Source: JAOADN01 sp049323795 (GTDB lineage Bacteria > Pseudomonadota > Alphaproteobacteria > Rhodobacterales > Rhodobacteraceae). From it: a DNA stretch of 15,931 bases. The DNA is taken from assembly GCA_049323795.1 (NCBI GenBank), contig JBMOOH010000029.1, forward strand, positions 1 to 15,931. The letters are read 5' to 3'. Made by a program: the position numbers and the translations under genes. Each line of letters begins with the position of its first letter. Position 1 is the first letter of the stretch. Below are positions 1 to 6,651 of this stretch, in pieces. A model generated the notes under the pieces. The model was not told where the DNA came from and ran no database searches. It worked only from the letters and a program-made list of their open reading frames with translations.

Positions 1-144
1 CAGGGTCAGCGCGGCCGGAACCGGCAGGAGAAGCGCGATCCGGTCCGCGCCAACCGAAAGGCCGACAGCAGCAGTGACGACCCAGGCGGCGGCGGCGGCC
101 CGGAACGCCGACCGCATGCATTTCGGACACTGCCCGAGCCGCAT
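1..144 (-). CDS. Small CxxC membrane protein, DUF3624-like (partial, C-terminus off the left edge)
   Basis: An open minus-strand frame starts at ATG 144-142 and is still open at base 1 (48 codons). The protein begins MRLGQCPKCMRSAF, giving a CxxC pair (C6, C9) followed by an Ala-rich hydrophobic stretch (about residues 13-28) and then IALLLPVPAALTL, a second hydrophobic stretch. A GGAGG sequence lies about 10 nt upstream of the ATG. The order LG-x-C-x-x-C-M, a Trp in the first hydrophobic segment, then IALL, resembles small DUF3624 membrane proteins as I remember them; this is by eye only. It follows two other minus-strand genes. An internal ATG at 117 would drop the CxxC. Function is unknown; metal binding by the CxxC is inference. 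Confidence 0.5.
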   Translation of the reverse strand, partial: MRLGQCPKCMRSAFRAAAAAWVVTAAVGLSVGADRIALLLPVPAALTL

Positions 145-201
145 CGCTGTTCTGCCTCCGCCGTCCCTCACCCTTGCGGAGACATGTCTAGCACGACCGG
201 G

Positions 202-220
202 GACCGGGCGTAACCCGGTC
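202..220 (-). terminator. Hairpin downstream of the small conserved gene (possible terminator)
   Basis: GACCGGG (202-208) and CCCGGTC (214-220) form a perfect 7-bp stem with the 5-nt loop CGTAA. It lies just past the stop of the 523-236 gene. No T-run follows on the minus strand, so intrinsic termination is not assured. Confidence 0.3.
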
Positions 221-235
221 GGTGGACGAATCGGA

Positions 236-523
236 TCAGGTGCTGTCGCGTCCCCCGACCCGCGCGGCGCGGCCACCCCGCCGAACCGGGTGGACCGGAG
301 CCGAGAGGCCATCCCTGACCACGGCGGTCATCGGGTGGTCGGCCGCCGCGCCGGCGGCGTAGCCGCCGAGAAGCGCCTGCATCGCGGCGCGGGGCTCGGT
401 TCCCGCCTTCAGGCTCAGCGCCCAGTCGAGAAAGATCGACCGGCATTCCGCCGCCGTGATGCCGTCGATCGCATAGGCCTCGCGGATGAGCCCCTTGGGA
501 TCAGCCTGTGACAGTTCCATCAT
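236..523 (-). CDS. Conserved hypothetical protein, Rhodobacteraceae type
   Basis: This is a 95-residue minus-strand protein starting MMELSQADPKGLIREAY. The start at 523 is chosen because GGAGG lies 5 nt upstream of the ATG; a longer frame to 610 adds only low-complexity Arg-rich sequence. The core, about residues 4-65, is well composed (SQADPKGLIREAYAIDG, then ECRSIFLDWALSL, then HPMTAVVRDGL) and looks like small conserved proteins annotated as hypothetical in this family. The tail is Arg/Gly-rich and probably disordered. There is no signal peptide or membrane segment, so it is probably cytoplasmic. It starts 94 bp after the glnE stop in the same direction, so co-transcription is possible. 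I do not know a function. Confidence 0.7.
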   Translation of the reverse strand: MMELSQADPKGLIREAYAIDGITAAECRSIFLDWALSLKAGTEPRAAMQALLGGYAAGAAADHPMTAVVRDGLSAPVHPVRRGGRAARVGGRDST

Positions 524-617
524 GCGCCCCTCCGGGTCGGCTCTACTGGCCCCCTTTCCGCGCTCCGCGTCAAGCCCCGCGCGCGGCCGGCGGCGGTGGC
601 ACGACCGCACGCTCCGC

Positions 618-3398
618 TCAGCCGCCGGACGGCAGGCAGGCTTCGATGATCCGCGCGGCGTCTCCGGTGACGGCCTTCAGACGCGCGGCAAGCGCCGGCA
701 GGTCGGGCTCGCCCGCCTCGCGCAGCAGGAAGGCCCGCCCCCCCTCGCCGAGGCGGTCCATGTCGAGCGGCTGCGCGGTCAGCAGGCGCGCCCCCGCCTG
801 GAGCCGCCAGAGGAAGCGGTGCGCCGAGGCGAGGCGGTCGGCCTCGGTCCGGCCGACGAGGCCGGCGCGGATGCCCGCGGCAAGCTGCTGGGAAACCCGA
901 CGCGCGGGGCTTGCCGCGCGCAGCGCCAGCGACTGTGCGAAAAGCTCGATGTCCTGCATCCGCCCGGGACCGATCTTGGCGTCCCAGTCCCCGTCGGGGG
1001 CCTTCGCCGCGAAGATCCGGCGGCGCATGTCGGCGGTGTCGGCGACGATACCGGGCCGGTCGCGGCAGGTTTCGAGGATGCCCCGCCGCGTCTCCTCGAT
1101 CCGCGCGCAGAGCGCCGCCGGCCCCGCGACGGGGCGTGCGCGCGTCAGGGCGAGGTGTTCCCATGTCCAGGCCTCGTCGATCTGGTAGCGGCGGAAGGCG
1201 GCGAGCGAGGTGGCCACCGGACCCTGCCGCCCCGAGGGCCGCAGCCGCATGTCCACCGCATAGAGGCGGCCGTCCGACATCGGGGCGCCGAGCGCCGTCA
1301 CCAGGGCCTGCGTCGCCCGCGCGTACCAGGTGCGGGCAGGCAGGGGCCTCGGGCCGTCCGAGACGCTGTCGCCGTCGGCGTCGTAGATGACGATCAGGTC
1401 CAGGTCGGACGTTGCGCCGAGCCGTCGCGCCGCGAGCGAGCCCATCCCGAGGATCGCCGCGCCCCTGCCGGGCGGCGGTCCGTGCCGGGCCGCGAAGTCG
1501 CCGAGCACCTCCGGCCAGATCGCGGCCAGGACCGCCTCGGCAAGGTCGGCATATTCGCGGCCGGCGGCTTCGGCATCGGTGAGGCCGCGCAGGTGGTGCA
1601 CGCCGGTGCGGAAATGCCACTCCCGCGCCCAGACCCGCGCCTGGGCGAGCTTCGCCTCGTAGTCGGGGGCGCGGGACAGGCGGCGCGACAGGGCATCGGA
1701 CAGCGCGGCAGACCCCGGCCAGGCGGTGAAGAACTCGCCCCCCAGCACCGCGTCGAGGACGCCGGAGTTGCGGCCGAGATACTCGGACAGGCCCGGGGAT
1801 GTCGAGCATATGTCAACAATGAGATCGACAAGGGGGGGATTGGCCTCGAACAGCGAAAAGAGCTGGACGCCCGCGGGAAGGCCCGAGAGGAAACGGTCGA
1901 ACTGGGCAAGCGCCTCGGCGGGATTGGCCGCGCGGTCGAAGCGTTCGAGCAGCCGGGGCTCGATCCGGGCGAAGGTGGCCGAGGCGCGGTCGGAACGCAG
2001 CGCCGGATAGCTGCGCCAGCGGTCGATCATCCGGCGGAGTTCGGCGGGAAGCTCGGCAGGAACCGGCCGCGCCGCGGCGGTGCGGCGCGCAGCCGGGTCG
2101 AAGAAGTCCTCGGCGATGCCGGCGACGCGGGCGATGCGCGCGGCGATCTCGTCGCGCAGGGCCGAGGTGTCGCTCCGTCCCATCAGCCGGGCGAGGCGGT
2201 CCCAGCCATCGGCCGAGGCGGGCAGCGCGTGGGTCTGGGCGTCGTTCATCATCTGGAGGCGGTGTTCGACCTCGCGGTGCGCCCGGTAGGCCGCGGTCAG
2301 TTCCTCGGCCGCCTCGGTCGGAACCCAGCCCTTGGCCGCCAGCGCGGCGAGGGCGGCAACGGTGCGGCGGTCGCGGAGGTCGGGATCGCGCCCCCCGGCG
2401 ATGAGCTGGCGCGTCTGGGTGAAGAACTCGATCTCGCGGATGCCGCCCGCGCCGAGCTTCAGGTCCAGCCCGTCGAGCCCGTGGCCGCGCAGGCCCTTGT
2501 GTCCGCGGATGCGTGCCCGCATGTCGTAGGCGTCGCGGATCGCCGCGAAGTCGAGATGGCGGCGCCAGACGAAGGGCCGCAGGGCCGCGAGGAACCGCTC
2601 GCCCGCCGCGATGTCGCCGGCCGCGGCGCGCGCCTTGATGTAGGCGGCGCGTTCCCAGGTGCGTCCCTCCGCCTCGTAGTACTGCTCGGCCGCGCCCATC
2701 GACAGGCAGACAGGCATCACCGAGGCGTCGGGCCGCAGCCGCAGGTCGGTGCGGAAGACATAGCCGTCCGCGGTGATGTCCGACAGGAGCCCGGTCGCCC
2801 GGCGGACGGCGCGGACAAGCGCGGCGCGGACCTCGGGCAGGTCCGCCGGGTCCCATGCGGTCTCGTCGAACAGGAAGATGAGGTCGATGTCGGACGAGTA
2901 GTTGAGCTCGTGCGCCCCCATCTTTCCCATCGCCAGCGCCACCAGCGCGGGTGTCCCGCCGCCCTGCCCGGCCGGCAGCCGGCCGCGCCGCGCCTGTTCG
3001 GCCAGCCCCTCGGCCATCGAGCGGGCGGTGGCGGTGTCGGCAAGGGCGGTCAGCGCCCCGGTGGCCTCGTCGAGCGACCAGGCGCCCGACAGGTCCGCGA
3101 GCGCGACAAGCAGCGCCGCGCGGCGCTTGGCCTGGCGCAGCAGGGGTCCCGCGTCCCCGTCGCCCGCGGCCGCCGCGAGGACCGAGGCGAAGGCCTCCTC
3201 GGGCCGGAGGCCGAGCGACTCCTCGAGCCAGTCGGCCTCGCGCAGCATGAGCGCCGCGAGGAACGGGCTCGACCCGGCCGCGCCGCGCAGGAGCGCCGCA
3301 AGCTCGGCCGGGATCCCGGCGAACCTGTCCGCGACGGCTTCGGTCGGGCCGGGATCGAACGGGAGCGGACAGCGCGTCATGCGGGACAGGAGCGTCAT
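618..3398 (-). CDS. glnE: Bifunctional glutamine synthetase adenylyltransferase / adenylyl-removing enzyme
   Basis: GlnE adds AMP to, or removes it from, glutamine synthetase under PII control, tuning ammonium assimilation in the cytoplasm. The 926-residue protein has the family's two nucleotidyltransferase halves. The N-terminal (adenylyl-removing) half carries GKMGAHELNYSSDIDLIFLF at residues 158-177, and the C-terminal (adenylyltransferase) half carries GMGSLAARRLGATSDLDLIV at 651-670. Both keep the SD-x-DL metal-binding aspartates. The C-terminal region also shows VDMRLRPSG and a helical end. The length fits alphaproteobacterial GlnE. The start ATG at 3398 has no clear Shine-Dalgarno; a second in-frame ATG at 3380 is the alternative. 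It diverges from the YbaK-family gene at 3519. The coding strand is clear although the opposite strand is open for long stretches. Confidence 0.96.
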   Translation of the reverse strand: MTLLSRMTRCPLPFDPGPTEAVADRFAGIPAELAALLRGAAGSSPFLAALMLREADWLEESLGLRPEEAFASVLAAAAGDGDAGPLLRQAKRRAALLVALADLSGAWSLDEATGALTALADTATARSMAEGLAEQARRGRLPAGQGGGTPALVALAMGKMGAHELNYSSDIDLIFLFDETAWDPADLPEVRAALVRAVRRATGLLSDITADGYVFRTDLRLRPDASVMPVCLSMGAAEQYYEAEGRTWERAAYIKARAAAGDIAAGERFLAALRPFVWRRHLDFAAIRDAYDMRARIRGHKGLRGHGLDGLDLKLGAGGIREIEFFTQTRQLIAGGRDPDLRDRRTVAALAALAAKGWVPTEAAEELTAAYRAHREVEHRLQMMNDAQTHALPASADGWDRLARLMGRSDTSALRDEIAARIARVAGIAEDFFDPAARRTAAARPVPAELPAELRRMIDRWRSYPALRSDRASATFARIEPRLLERFDRAANPAEALAQFDRFLSGLPAGVQLFSLFEANPPLVDLIVDICSTSPGLSEYLGRNSGVLDAVLGGEFFTAWPGSAALSDALSRRLSRAPDYEAKLAQARVWAREWHFRTGVHHLRGLTDAEAAGREYADLAEAVLAAIWPEVLGDFAARHGPPPGRGAAILGMGSLAARRLGATSDLDLIVIYDADGDSVSDGPRPLPARTWYARATQALVTALGAPMSDGRLYAVDMRLRPSGRQGPVATSLAAFRRYQIDEAWTWEHLALTRARPVAGPAALCARIEETRRGILETCRDRPGIVADTADMRRRIFAAKAPDGDWDAKIGPGRMQDIELFAQSLALRAASPARRVSQQLAAGIRAGLVGRTEADRLASAHRFLWRLQAGARLLTAQPLDMDRLGEGGRAFLLREAGEPDLPALAARLKAVTGDAARIIEACLPSGG

Positions 3399-3405
3399 GG
3401 CACCG

Positions 3406-3433
3406 ACACTAGCAGAGCGGTTGCCGCTTCCAA
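3406..3433 (-). promoter_or_regulatory. Candidate glnE promoter
   Basis: On the minus strand TTGGAA (3433-3428) and TAGTGT (3411-3406) are separated by 16 bp. The same TAGTGT -10 is used by the candidate ilv promoter at 6461. The expected start of transcription, around 3400, is almost on the glnE ATG at 3398, so the message could be leaderless or nearly so. Confidence 0.35.
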
Positions 3434-3518
3434 CACCGCAGCGGCCGGGCACGGTTGCGCGCGGCGGCCCCGTCGGGTTGACTGGCCCGGAGAGAAAGAG
3501 AGAAGGAGCAGGCCGCAG

Positions 3519-4025
3519 TTGAGCAGAAGCCTTTCGCGCGTCGAGGCCGCCCTGAGGGCAGCCGGACTGGACCCCGACATCCTCGCCTGCGGCGACGAAA
3601 CCCGGACGGCGGCGCAGGCCGCGGCCCGGGCGGGATGCGCGCTCGACCAGATCGCCAAGTCGCTGGTCTTCTTCGCGGCACGGTCCGGCGGGCTTCACCT
3701 CTTCCTGACCGCGGGCGGGAACCTCGTCGAGCCGGACGCCGCCTCGGCCCTGGCGGGCGAGCCGCTCGGGCGTGCGGACCCTGATCTGGTGCGGGCGCGG
3801 ACGGGATTCGCCATCGGCGGGGTCGCGCCGGTCGGCCATCTGACACCCCTGCCCGTCTGGATCGATCCGAGGCTTCTCGACTTCGACCGCGTCTGGGCGG
3901 CAGCCGGCACCCCGAGGCACATCTTCGCGATCCCGCCCGACCGCCTGGTGGAACTGACGGGCGGGACCGTGGCCGCCTTCGCCCGCCCCGCCCCCCTCCC
4001 CGCCGCGGACAGGCCCGGGCACTGA
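3519..4025 (+). CDS. YbaK/EbsC-family aminoacyl-tRNA deacylase
   Basis: This is a 168-residue protein of the YbaK / ProRS-editing fold, which hydrolyses mischarged tRNAs in trans. No ATG or GTG start fits. TTG at 3519 is chosen because AAGGAG lies 10 nt upstream and because the family N-terminus (S-x-SL-x-RV-x-x-AL) begins there. Family hallmarks are QIAKSLVFF with the conserved lysine at residue 47, TGFAIGGVAPVGH at 95-107, WIDPRLL at 114-120 and AAGTPRHIFAIPPDRLVELTGG near the end, which I quote as two parts: AAGTPRH and LVELTGG. The C-terminal tail (residues 155-168) is Pro/Ala-rich and probably disordered. The substrate (Cys-tRNA(Pro), Ala-tRNA(Pro) or another) cannot be read from sequence. 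It is transcribed divergently from glnE. Confidence 0.9.
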   Translation: MSRSLSRVEAALRAAGLDPDILACGDETRTAAQAAARAGCALDQIAKSLVFFAARSGGLHLFLTAGGNLVEPDAASALAGEPLGRADPDLVRARTGFAIGGVAPVGHLTPLPVWIDPRLLDFDRVWAAAGTPRHIFAIPPDRLVELTGGTVAAFARPAPLPAADRPGH

Positions 4026-4141
4026 CGGACCAAGGCAAGGCCGTGCGGAAAGACCGGTGCGGACCGACGGGGCCGCAGAGCGCGCGCCGCCGAGGACCGC
4101 GCCGCCCGGATCGGCGGTATCCCGCGTCTCCCGGCCGGCGC

Positions 4142-4160
4142 ATGTGAATTTCCTTCACAT
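4142..4160. promoter_or_regulatory. 19-bp palindromic operator candidate 1 (ATGTGAA-N5-TTCACAT)
   Basis: ATGTGAA (4142-4148) and TTCACAT (4154-4160) are perfect inverted arms around TTTCC. The site ends 5 bp before the candidate -35 at 4166. An identical pair of arms recurs at 4201-4219. The cognate regulator is unknown. Confidence 0.65.
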
Positions 4161-4165
4161 CCCTC

Positions 4166-4194
4166 TTGACCGAAGGCGGCCCGGCCCCGATCTT
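4166..4194 (+). promoter_or_regulatory. Candidate promoter of the DUF2852 gene, between two palindromes
   Basis: TTGACC (4166-4171), a 17-bp spacer and GATCTT (4189-4194) make a promoter with a good -35 and a modest -10. Transcription would begin near 4201, at the left edge of the second palindrome. The segment 4185-4199 is also a small hairpin (CCCCGA, TCT, TCGGGG). Confidence 0.45.
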
Positions 4195-4200
4195 CGGGGG

Positions 4201-4219
4201 ATGTGAAACCGCTTCACAT
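4201..4219. promoter_or_regulatory. 19-bp palindromic operator candidate 2 (ATGTGAA-N5-TTCACAT)
   Basis: ATGTGAA (4201-4207) and TTCACAT (4213-4219) flank ACCGC. The arms are identical to those of the site at 4142, and the two sites are 59 bp apart. This one would cover about +1 to +19 of the DUF2852 transcript, a position suited to repression. Confidence 0.65.
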
Positions 4220-4252
4220 GCCCTATTCCACCTGATCAACGGAGACCCATCC

Positions 4253-4729
4253 ATGTCCACGACCTTCGTCAACCCGCCGCGCCGATCCTGGCTCGGCCGG
4301 GCCGAAGACTGGCTCGACGATCGCGGCAAGGGCGCCTGGATCGCGACCATGGTTCTCGGCTTTGTCCTCTTCTGGCCGCTGGGCCTCGCCCTTCTCGCCT
4401 ACATGATCTGGAGCAAGCGCATGTTCTCGAAATGCGGCGGCTGGGGCCGCCATCACGACCACGGCGAGCGGATGGACCGCGACGCCGGCCGCCGCTACGG
4501 CTTCCGGTCCTCGGGCAACACCGCCTTCGACGCCTACAAGGCCGACACGCTCGAACGCCTCGAACGCGAGCAGGACGAATTCGAGGCCTTCCTCGCGCGC
4601 CTCCGGGCCAGCAAGGACAAGGCCGAGTTCGACCAGTACATGGCGGAACGCAGCCGCGCGGCGGCCGATGACGGCGCAGACGACGATCGCGGGGCAGGCG
4701 AAGGCGGCGCCAGGGACGGGGCGCGCTGA
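4253..4729 (+). CDS. DUF2852 domain membrane protein
   Basis: This 158-residue protein has one predicted membrane segment at about residues 28-53 (WIATMVLGFVLFWPLGLALL). A His/Arg/Gly-rich linker follows (GRHHDHGERMDRD, 65-77), then the family's C-terminal block SSGNTAFDAYKADTLERLE (86-104) and EFEAFLARLRASKDKAEFDQ (109-128), probably a helical coiled segment. The last 25 residues are an acidic, low-complexity tail. The FWP-x-GLA-x-L-x-Y and SGN-x-AFD-x-Y patterns are those of DUF2852, an uncharacterised alphaproteobacterial family. GGAGA lies 7 nt before the ATG. It is monocistronic by context, with twin palindromes around its promoter and an 11-bp hairpin downstream. The biochemical role is unknown. 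Confidence 0.85.
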   Translation: MSTTFVNPPRRSWLGRAEDWLDDRGKGAWIATMVLGFVLFWPLGLALLAYMIWSKRMFSKCGGWGRHHDHGERMDRDAGRRYGFRSSGNTAFDAYKADTLERLEREQDEFEAFLARLRASKDKAEFDQYMAERSRAAADDGADDDRGAGEGGARDGAR

Positions 4730-4852
4730 GGCGAACCTTCCCGGACGGACCGGACAGGCGGCAACCCGGCCTTGCGAAATCCGCGGACGAAGGGGCTCGC
4801 CGCGCAGGTACCGCGGCGCGTTCCGCTGCCCGCTCCGGCGCCACAATCCTGC

Positions 4853-4886
4853 CGCCCCGCGGTGACTGGTTCGGGACCGCGGGGCG
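4853..4886 (+). terminator. Strong hairpin after the DUF2852 gene
   Basis: CGCCCCGCGGT (4853-4863) and ACCGCGGGGCG (4876-4886) form a perfect 11-bp stem with a 12-nt loop. It stands between the DUF2852 gene and the promoter of bpt. There is no T-run, so it may act as a transcript 3'-end stabiliser or a weak terminator. Confidence 0.4.
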
Positions 4887-4901
4887 CGCGCATGTCGGGA
4901 C

Positions 4902-4930
4902 TTGGCGGAATTGTGACAGCTTGCTAACGT
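4902..4930 (+). promoter_or_regulatory. Candidate promoter of the bpt operon
   Basis: TTGGCG (4902-4907), a 17-bp spacer and TAACGT (4925-4930) lie in a locally AT-richer patch about 70 bp before the bpt start codon. Confidence 0.45.
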
Positions 4931-5000
4931 CCCGCCATCTCCGACCTGACATCCGCTGCCGGACCCCGGCACGTCCCGACACAGCACAGCCACAGCGCCG

Positions 5001-5837
5001 ATGCGACACACGCTTCCGATCGCGCCCCAGTTCTACGTGACGGCCCCCCAGCCCTGCCCCTATCTCGACGGGCGCTCGGAGCGGAAGCTTTTCACCGCGC
5101 TGCAGGGCGACAATGCCGAGCGGCTGAACGACGCCTTGTCCAAGCAGGGCTTCCGCCGCAGCCAGAACGTGCTCTACCGGCCGTCCTGCGCGGAATGCAC
5201 GGCCTGCCTTTCGGCCCGCATCCGGGTGGCCGATTTCGTTCCGAACCGCTCGCAGCGGCGGACGATCCGGCGCAACGGCGACCTGCGGCGCGATGCCACG
5301 AGTCCCTGGGCGACCGAGGATCAGTACGCGCTCTTCCGCCGCTATCTCGACAGCCGGCATTCCGACGGCGGCATGGCCGACATGGACATCTTCGAGTTCG
5401 CCGCGATGATCGAGGAGACCCCGGTCAAGAGCCGCGTCGTCGAATACACCGCCCCTCCCCGCGATCCGGGCGGCCGCCGGGTGCTGACGGCGGTCTGCCT
5501 GACCGACGTGCTCGATGACGGGCTCAGCATGGTCTACAGCTTCTATGATCCCGGCCGGGCCAACGACTCGCTCGGCACCTACATCATCCTCGACCACATC
5601 GAGATCGCCCGGCGGTCCGGTCTTCCCTACGTCTATCTCGGCTATTGGGTGCCAGGCAGCCGAAAGATGGGCTACAAGGCCAAGTTCGGCAGTCTCGAGG
5701 TCTACAAGGGCGGGCGCTGGCAGGAGATCGGCGACCCCGCCGCATATTCGGGCGAGATCCATCCCCTTTCGGTCGATCCGATCGCCGAACAGGTGGCGCG
5801 GATCGCCCTTCCGGATACCCGGCCCGTGAAGGCGTGA
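5001..5837 (+). CDS. bpt: Aspartate/glutamate leucyltransferase (arginyl/leucyl-tRNA-protein transferase)
   Basis: This enzyme transfers an amino acid, leucine in the bacterial Bpt class, from its tRNA onto N-terminal Asp or Glu of proteins, creating an N-degron for ClpS/ClpAP. The 278-residue length is normal. The N-terminal ATE domain has PCPYLDGR (18-25) and the conserved cysteines C19, C63, C66 and C69 in YRPSCAECTACLSARIRV. The C-terminal acyltransferase-like domain has SFYDPGRANDSLGTYIILDH, then YVYLGYWVPGS, then KMGYKAKF. The start is the first ATG after the candidate promoter; no strong Shine-Dalgarno precedes it. Bacterial members were long annotated as arginyltransferases (ate), and the leucyl specificity is inferred from family knowledge. 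The stop overlaps the start of the next gene (GTGA at 5834-5837). Confidence 0.93.
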   Translation: MRHTLPIAPQFYVTAPQPCPYLDGRSERKLFTALQGDNAERLNDALSKQGFRRSQNVLYRPSCAECTACLSARIRVADFVPNRSQRRTIRRNGDLRRDATSPWATEDQYALFRRYLDSRHSDGGMADMDIFEFAAMIEETPVKSRVVEYTAPPRDPGGRRVLTAVCLTDVLDDGLSMVYSFYDPGRANDSLGTYIILDHIEIARRSGLPYVYLGYWVPGSRKMGYKAKFGSLEVYKGGRWQEIGDPAAYSGEIHPLSVDPIAEQVARIALPDTRPVKA

Positions 5838-6241
5838 GCGTGCCGGGAGGCATAGGCACCGTCGCGCTGGTCGTTCCGGACTACGACGCGGCAGTCGCCT
5901 TCTTCGTGGACGGGCTTGGCTGGACGCTGCACTCCGACACACGGCTTTCCGCCACCAAGCGCTGGGTTGTCGTCGGGCCTCCCGGCGGCGCCGGCGCGCG
6001 CCTCGTTCTGGCCAGGGCCGAGGGTGCAGCCCAGGAGACGGCGATCGGCAACCAGGCCGGCGGACGTGTCTTCCTCTTTCTTTACAGCGACGATTTCGCG
6101 CGCGACCATGCCCGCATCGAAGCGGCCGGCGGGCGGTTCGAGGAGCGGCCACGCAGCGAAAGCTACGGGACCGTGGCAGTCTGGCGCGATCCGTTCGGAA
6201 ACCGCTGGGATCTGATCGAATTGCGCGGCGAACCAGGCTGA
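5834..6241 (+). CDS. VOC (glyoxalase/bleomycin-resistance fold) family protein
   Basis: This 135-residue protein starts at GTG 5834, which overlaps the bpt TGA as GTGA, indicating translational coupling. A second GTG six bases on is an alternative. It has paired beta-alpha-beta-beta-beta modules: IGTVALVVPDYDAAVAFF (7-24), VFLFLYSDDFARDHARIEAA (79-98) and the signature end YGTVAVWRDPFGNRWDLIEL (111-130). E129 sits where VOC enzymes place a metal-binding glutamate. The first-strand position often occupied by His is Val here, so a glyoxalase I reaction is doubtful. The substrate is unknown. Coupling with bpt may be only operon sharing. Confidence 0.88.
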   Translation: MSVPGGIGTVALVVPDYDAAVAFFVDGLGWTLHSDTRLSATKRWVVVGPPGGAGARLVLARAEGAAQETAIGNQAGGRVFLFLYSDDFARDHARIEAAGGRFEERPRSESYGTVAVWRDPFGNRWDLIELRGEPG

Positions 6242-6437
6242 CGCGGACACCTGCGGGCAGGACGGGGCGGGGGACGGGGCGGGGGATTGTTCAGTGTCGT
6301 GGGGAACCGGCCGCAGTGCCGATCCTTCCGCTGCAGAGCCCCGGCCGCAGACCGAAGATTGCGCATCACCTCATCGACTCGCAACTTTCGCAAAGGGGAA
6401 CCGGCGGAACGCGACACATTATTCCTGTTTTTCCCGG
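6242..6437. other. Gene-free spacer upstream of the ilv promoter, with a G-run motif
   Basis: No gene is visible. At 6261-6284 the 12-mer GACGGGGCGGGG is repeated twice in tandem, giving four G-runs of at least four (6264-6285) with loops of 1, 2 and 1 nt on the plus strand, a G-quadruplex-type pattern. The rest (6286-6437) shows no promoter or hairpin I would defend. Confidence 0.5.
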
Positions 6438-6466
6438 TTGACGCCCCCTGCCGGGCCTCATAGTGT
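6438..6466 (+). promoter_or_regulatory. ilv operon promoter
   Basis: TTGACG (6438-6443), a 17-bp spacer and TAGTGT (6461-6466) form the best sigma-70-type promoter in the window. The start is expected near 6473, some 20 nt before the leader ORF and about 180 nt before ilvB. Confidence 0.65.
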
Positions 6467-6495
6467 CCGGCAACCGAACGAAGGGGTTCCACGCG

Positions 6496-6543
6496 GTGCC
6501 GTTTGGACTTGCAATCGTAGGACCGAGGCGCATGGACCGGTGA
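6496..6543 (+). CDS. Leader peptide ORF of the ilv attenuator (15 codons)
   Basis: GTG at 6496 opens a 15-codon frame, V(M)-PFGLAIVGPRRMDR, ending at TGA 6541. AAGGGG lies 9 nt upstream. Codons 5-8 are CTT GCA ATC GTA, i.e. Leu-Ala-Ile-Val, all three branched-chain amino acids almost in a row. CTT and GTA are rare in this GC-rich background. The last codons overlap the segment 6527-6535 that can pair with 6564-6572. Stalling at the Leu/Ile/Val codons would leave that segment free, whereas a ribosome at the stop would cover it. That is the logic of ribosome-mediated attenuation, and it sits directly before ilvB. Expression of the peptide is inference. Confidence 0.6.
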   Translation: MPFGLAIVGPRRMDR

Positions 6544-6569
6544 CGGCAGCCAGACCCGGCATCCCATGC

Positions 6570-6597
6570 GCCCCCGAATGACCCTCGGGGGCTTTTT
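6570..6597 (+). terminator. Rho-independent terminator of the ilv leader
   Basis: GCCCCCGA (6570-6577) and TCGGGGGC (6585-6592) form a perfect 8-bp GC-rich stem with a 7-nt loop, followed at once by TTTTT (6593-6597). It lies 55 bp before the ilvB start, between promoter and gene, as expected for an attenuator terminator. Confidence 0.85.
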
Positions 6598-6651
6598 GTT
6601 GCCGGCGGCGCGGCCGGAAGGTTGGACGACAGGACGGACGGAGCGAAGAAG

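Larger units (their letters stand above)
6489..6597 (+). promoter_or_regulatory. Transcription attenuator of the ilv operon
   Basis: Three competing pairings are visible. Region 1 (CCACGCG, 6489-6495) can pair with 6529-6535 with one mismatch. Region 2 (GGCGCATGG, 6527-6535) pairs perfectly over 9 bp with region 3 (CCATGCGCC, 6564-6572), which is the antiterminator. Region 3 runs into the 5' arm of the terminator hairpin (6570-6577), sharing bases 6570-6572. A leader ORF with Leu, Ile and Val codons spans region 2. Control by charged Leu/Ile/Val tRNA is inferred from this layout and the downstream gene. Confidence 0.62.

Noticed and set aside
486..4025. Very long plus-strand open frame opposite glnE
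   Set aside because: The translation upstream of 3519 is Arg/Gly/Ala-rich with no family pattern, while the minus strand encodes a full GlnE. Only its last 168 codons, the YbaK-family gene, are real.
4269..6152. Minus-strand frame across the DUF2852, bpt and VOC genes
   Set aside because: It spans three recognised plus-strand genes and two intergenic regions, and its translation is Arg/Ala low complexity.
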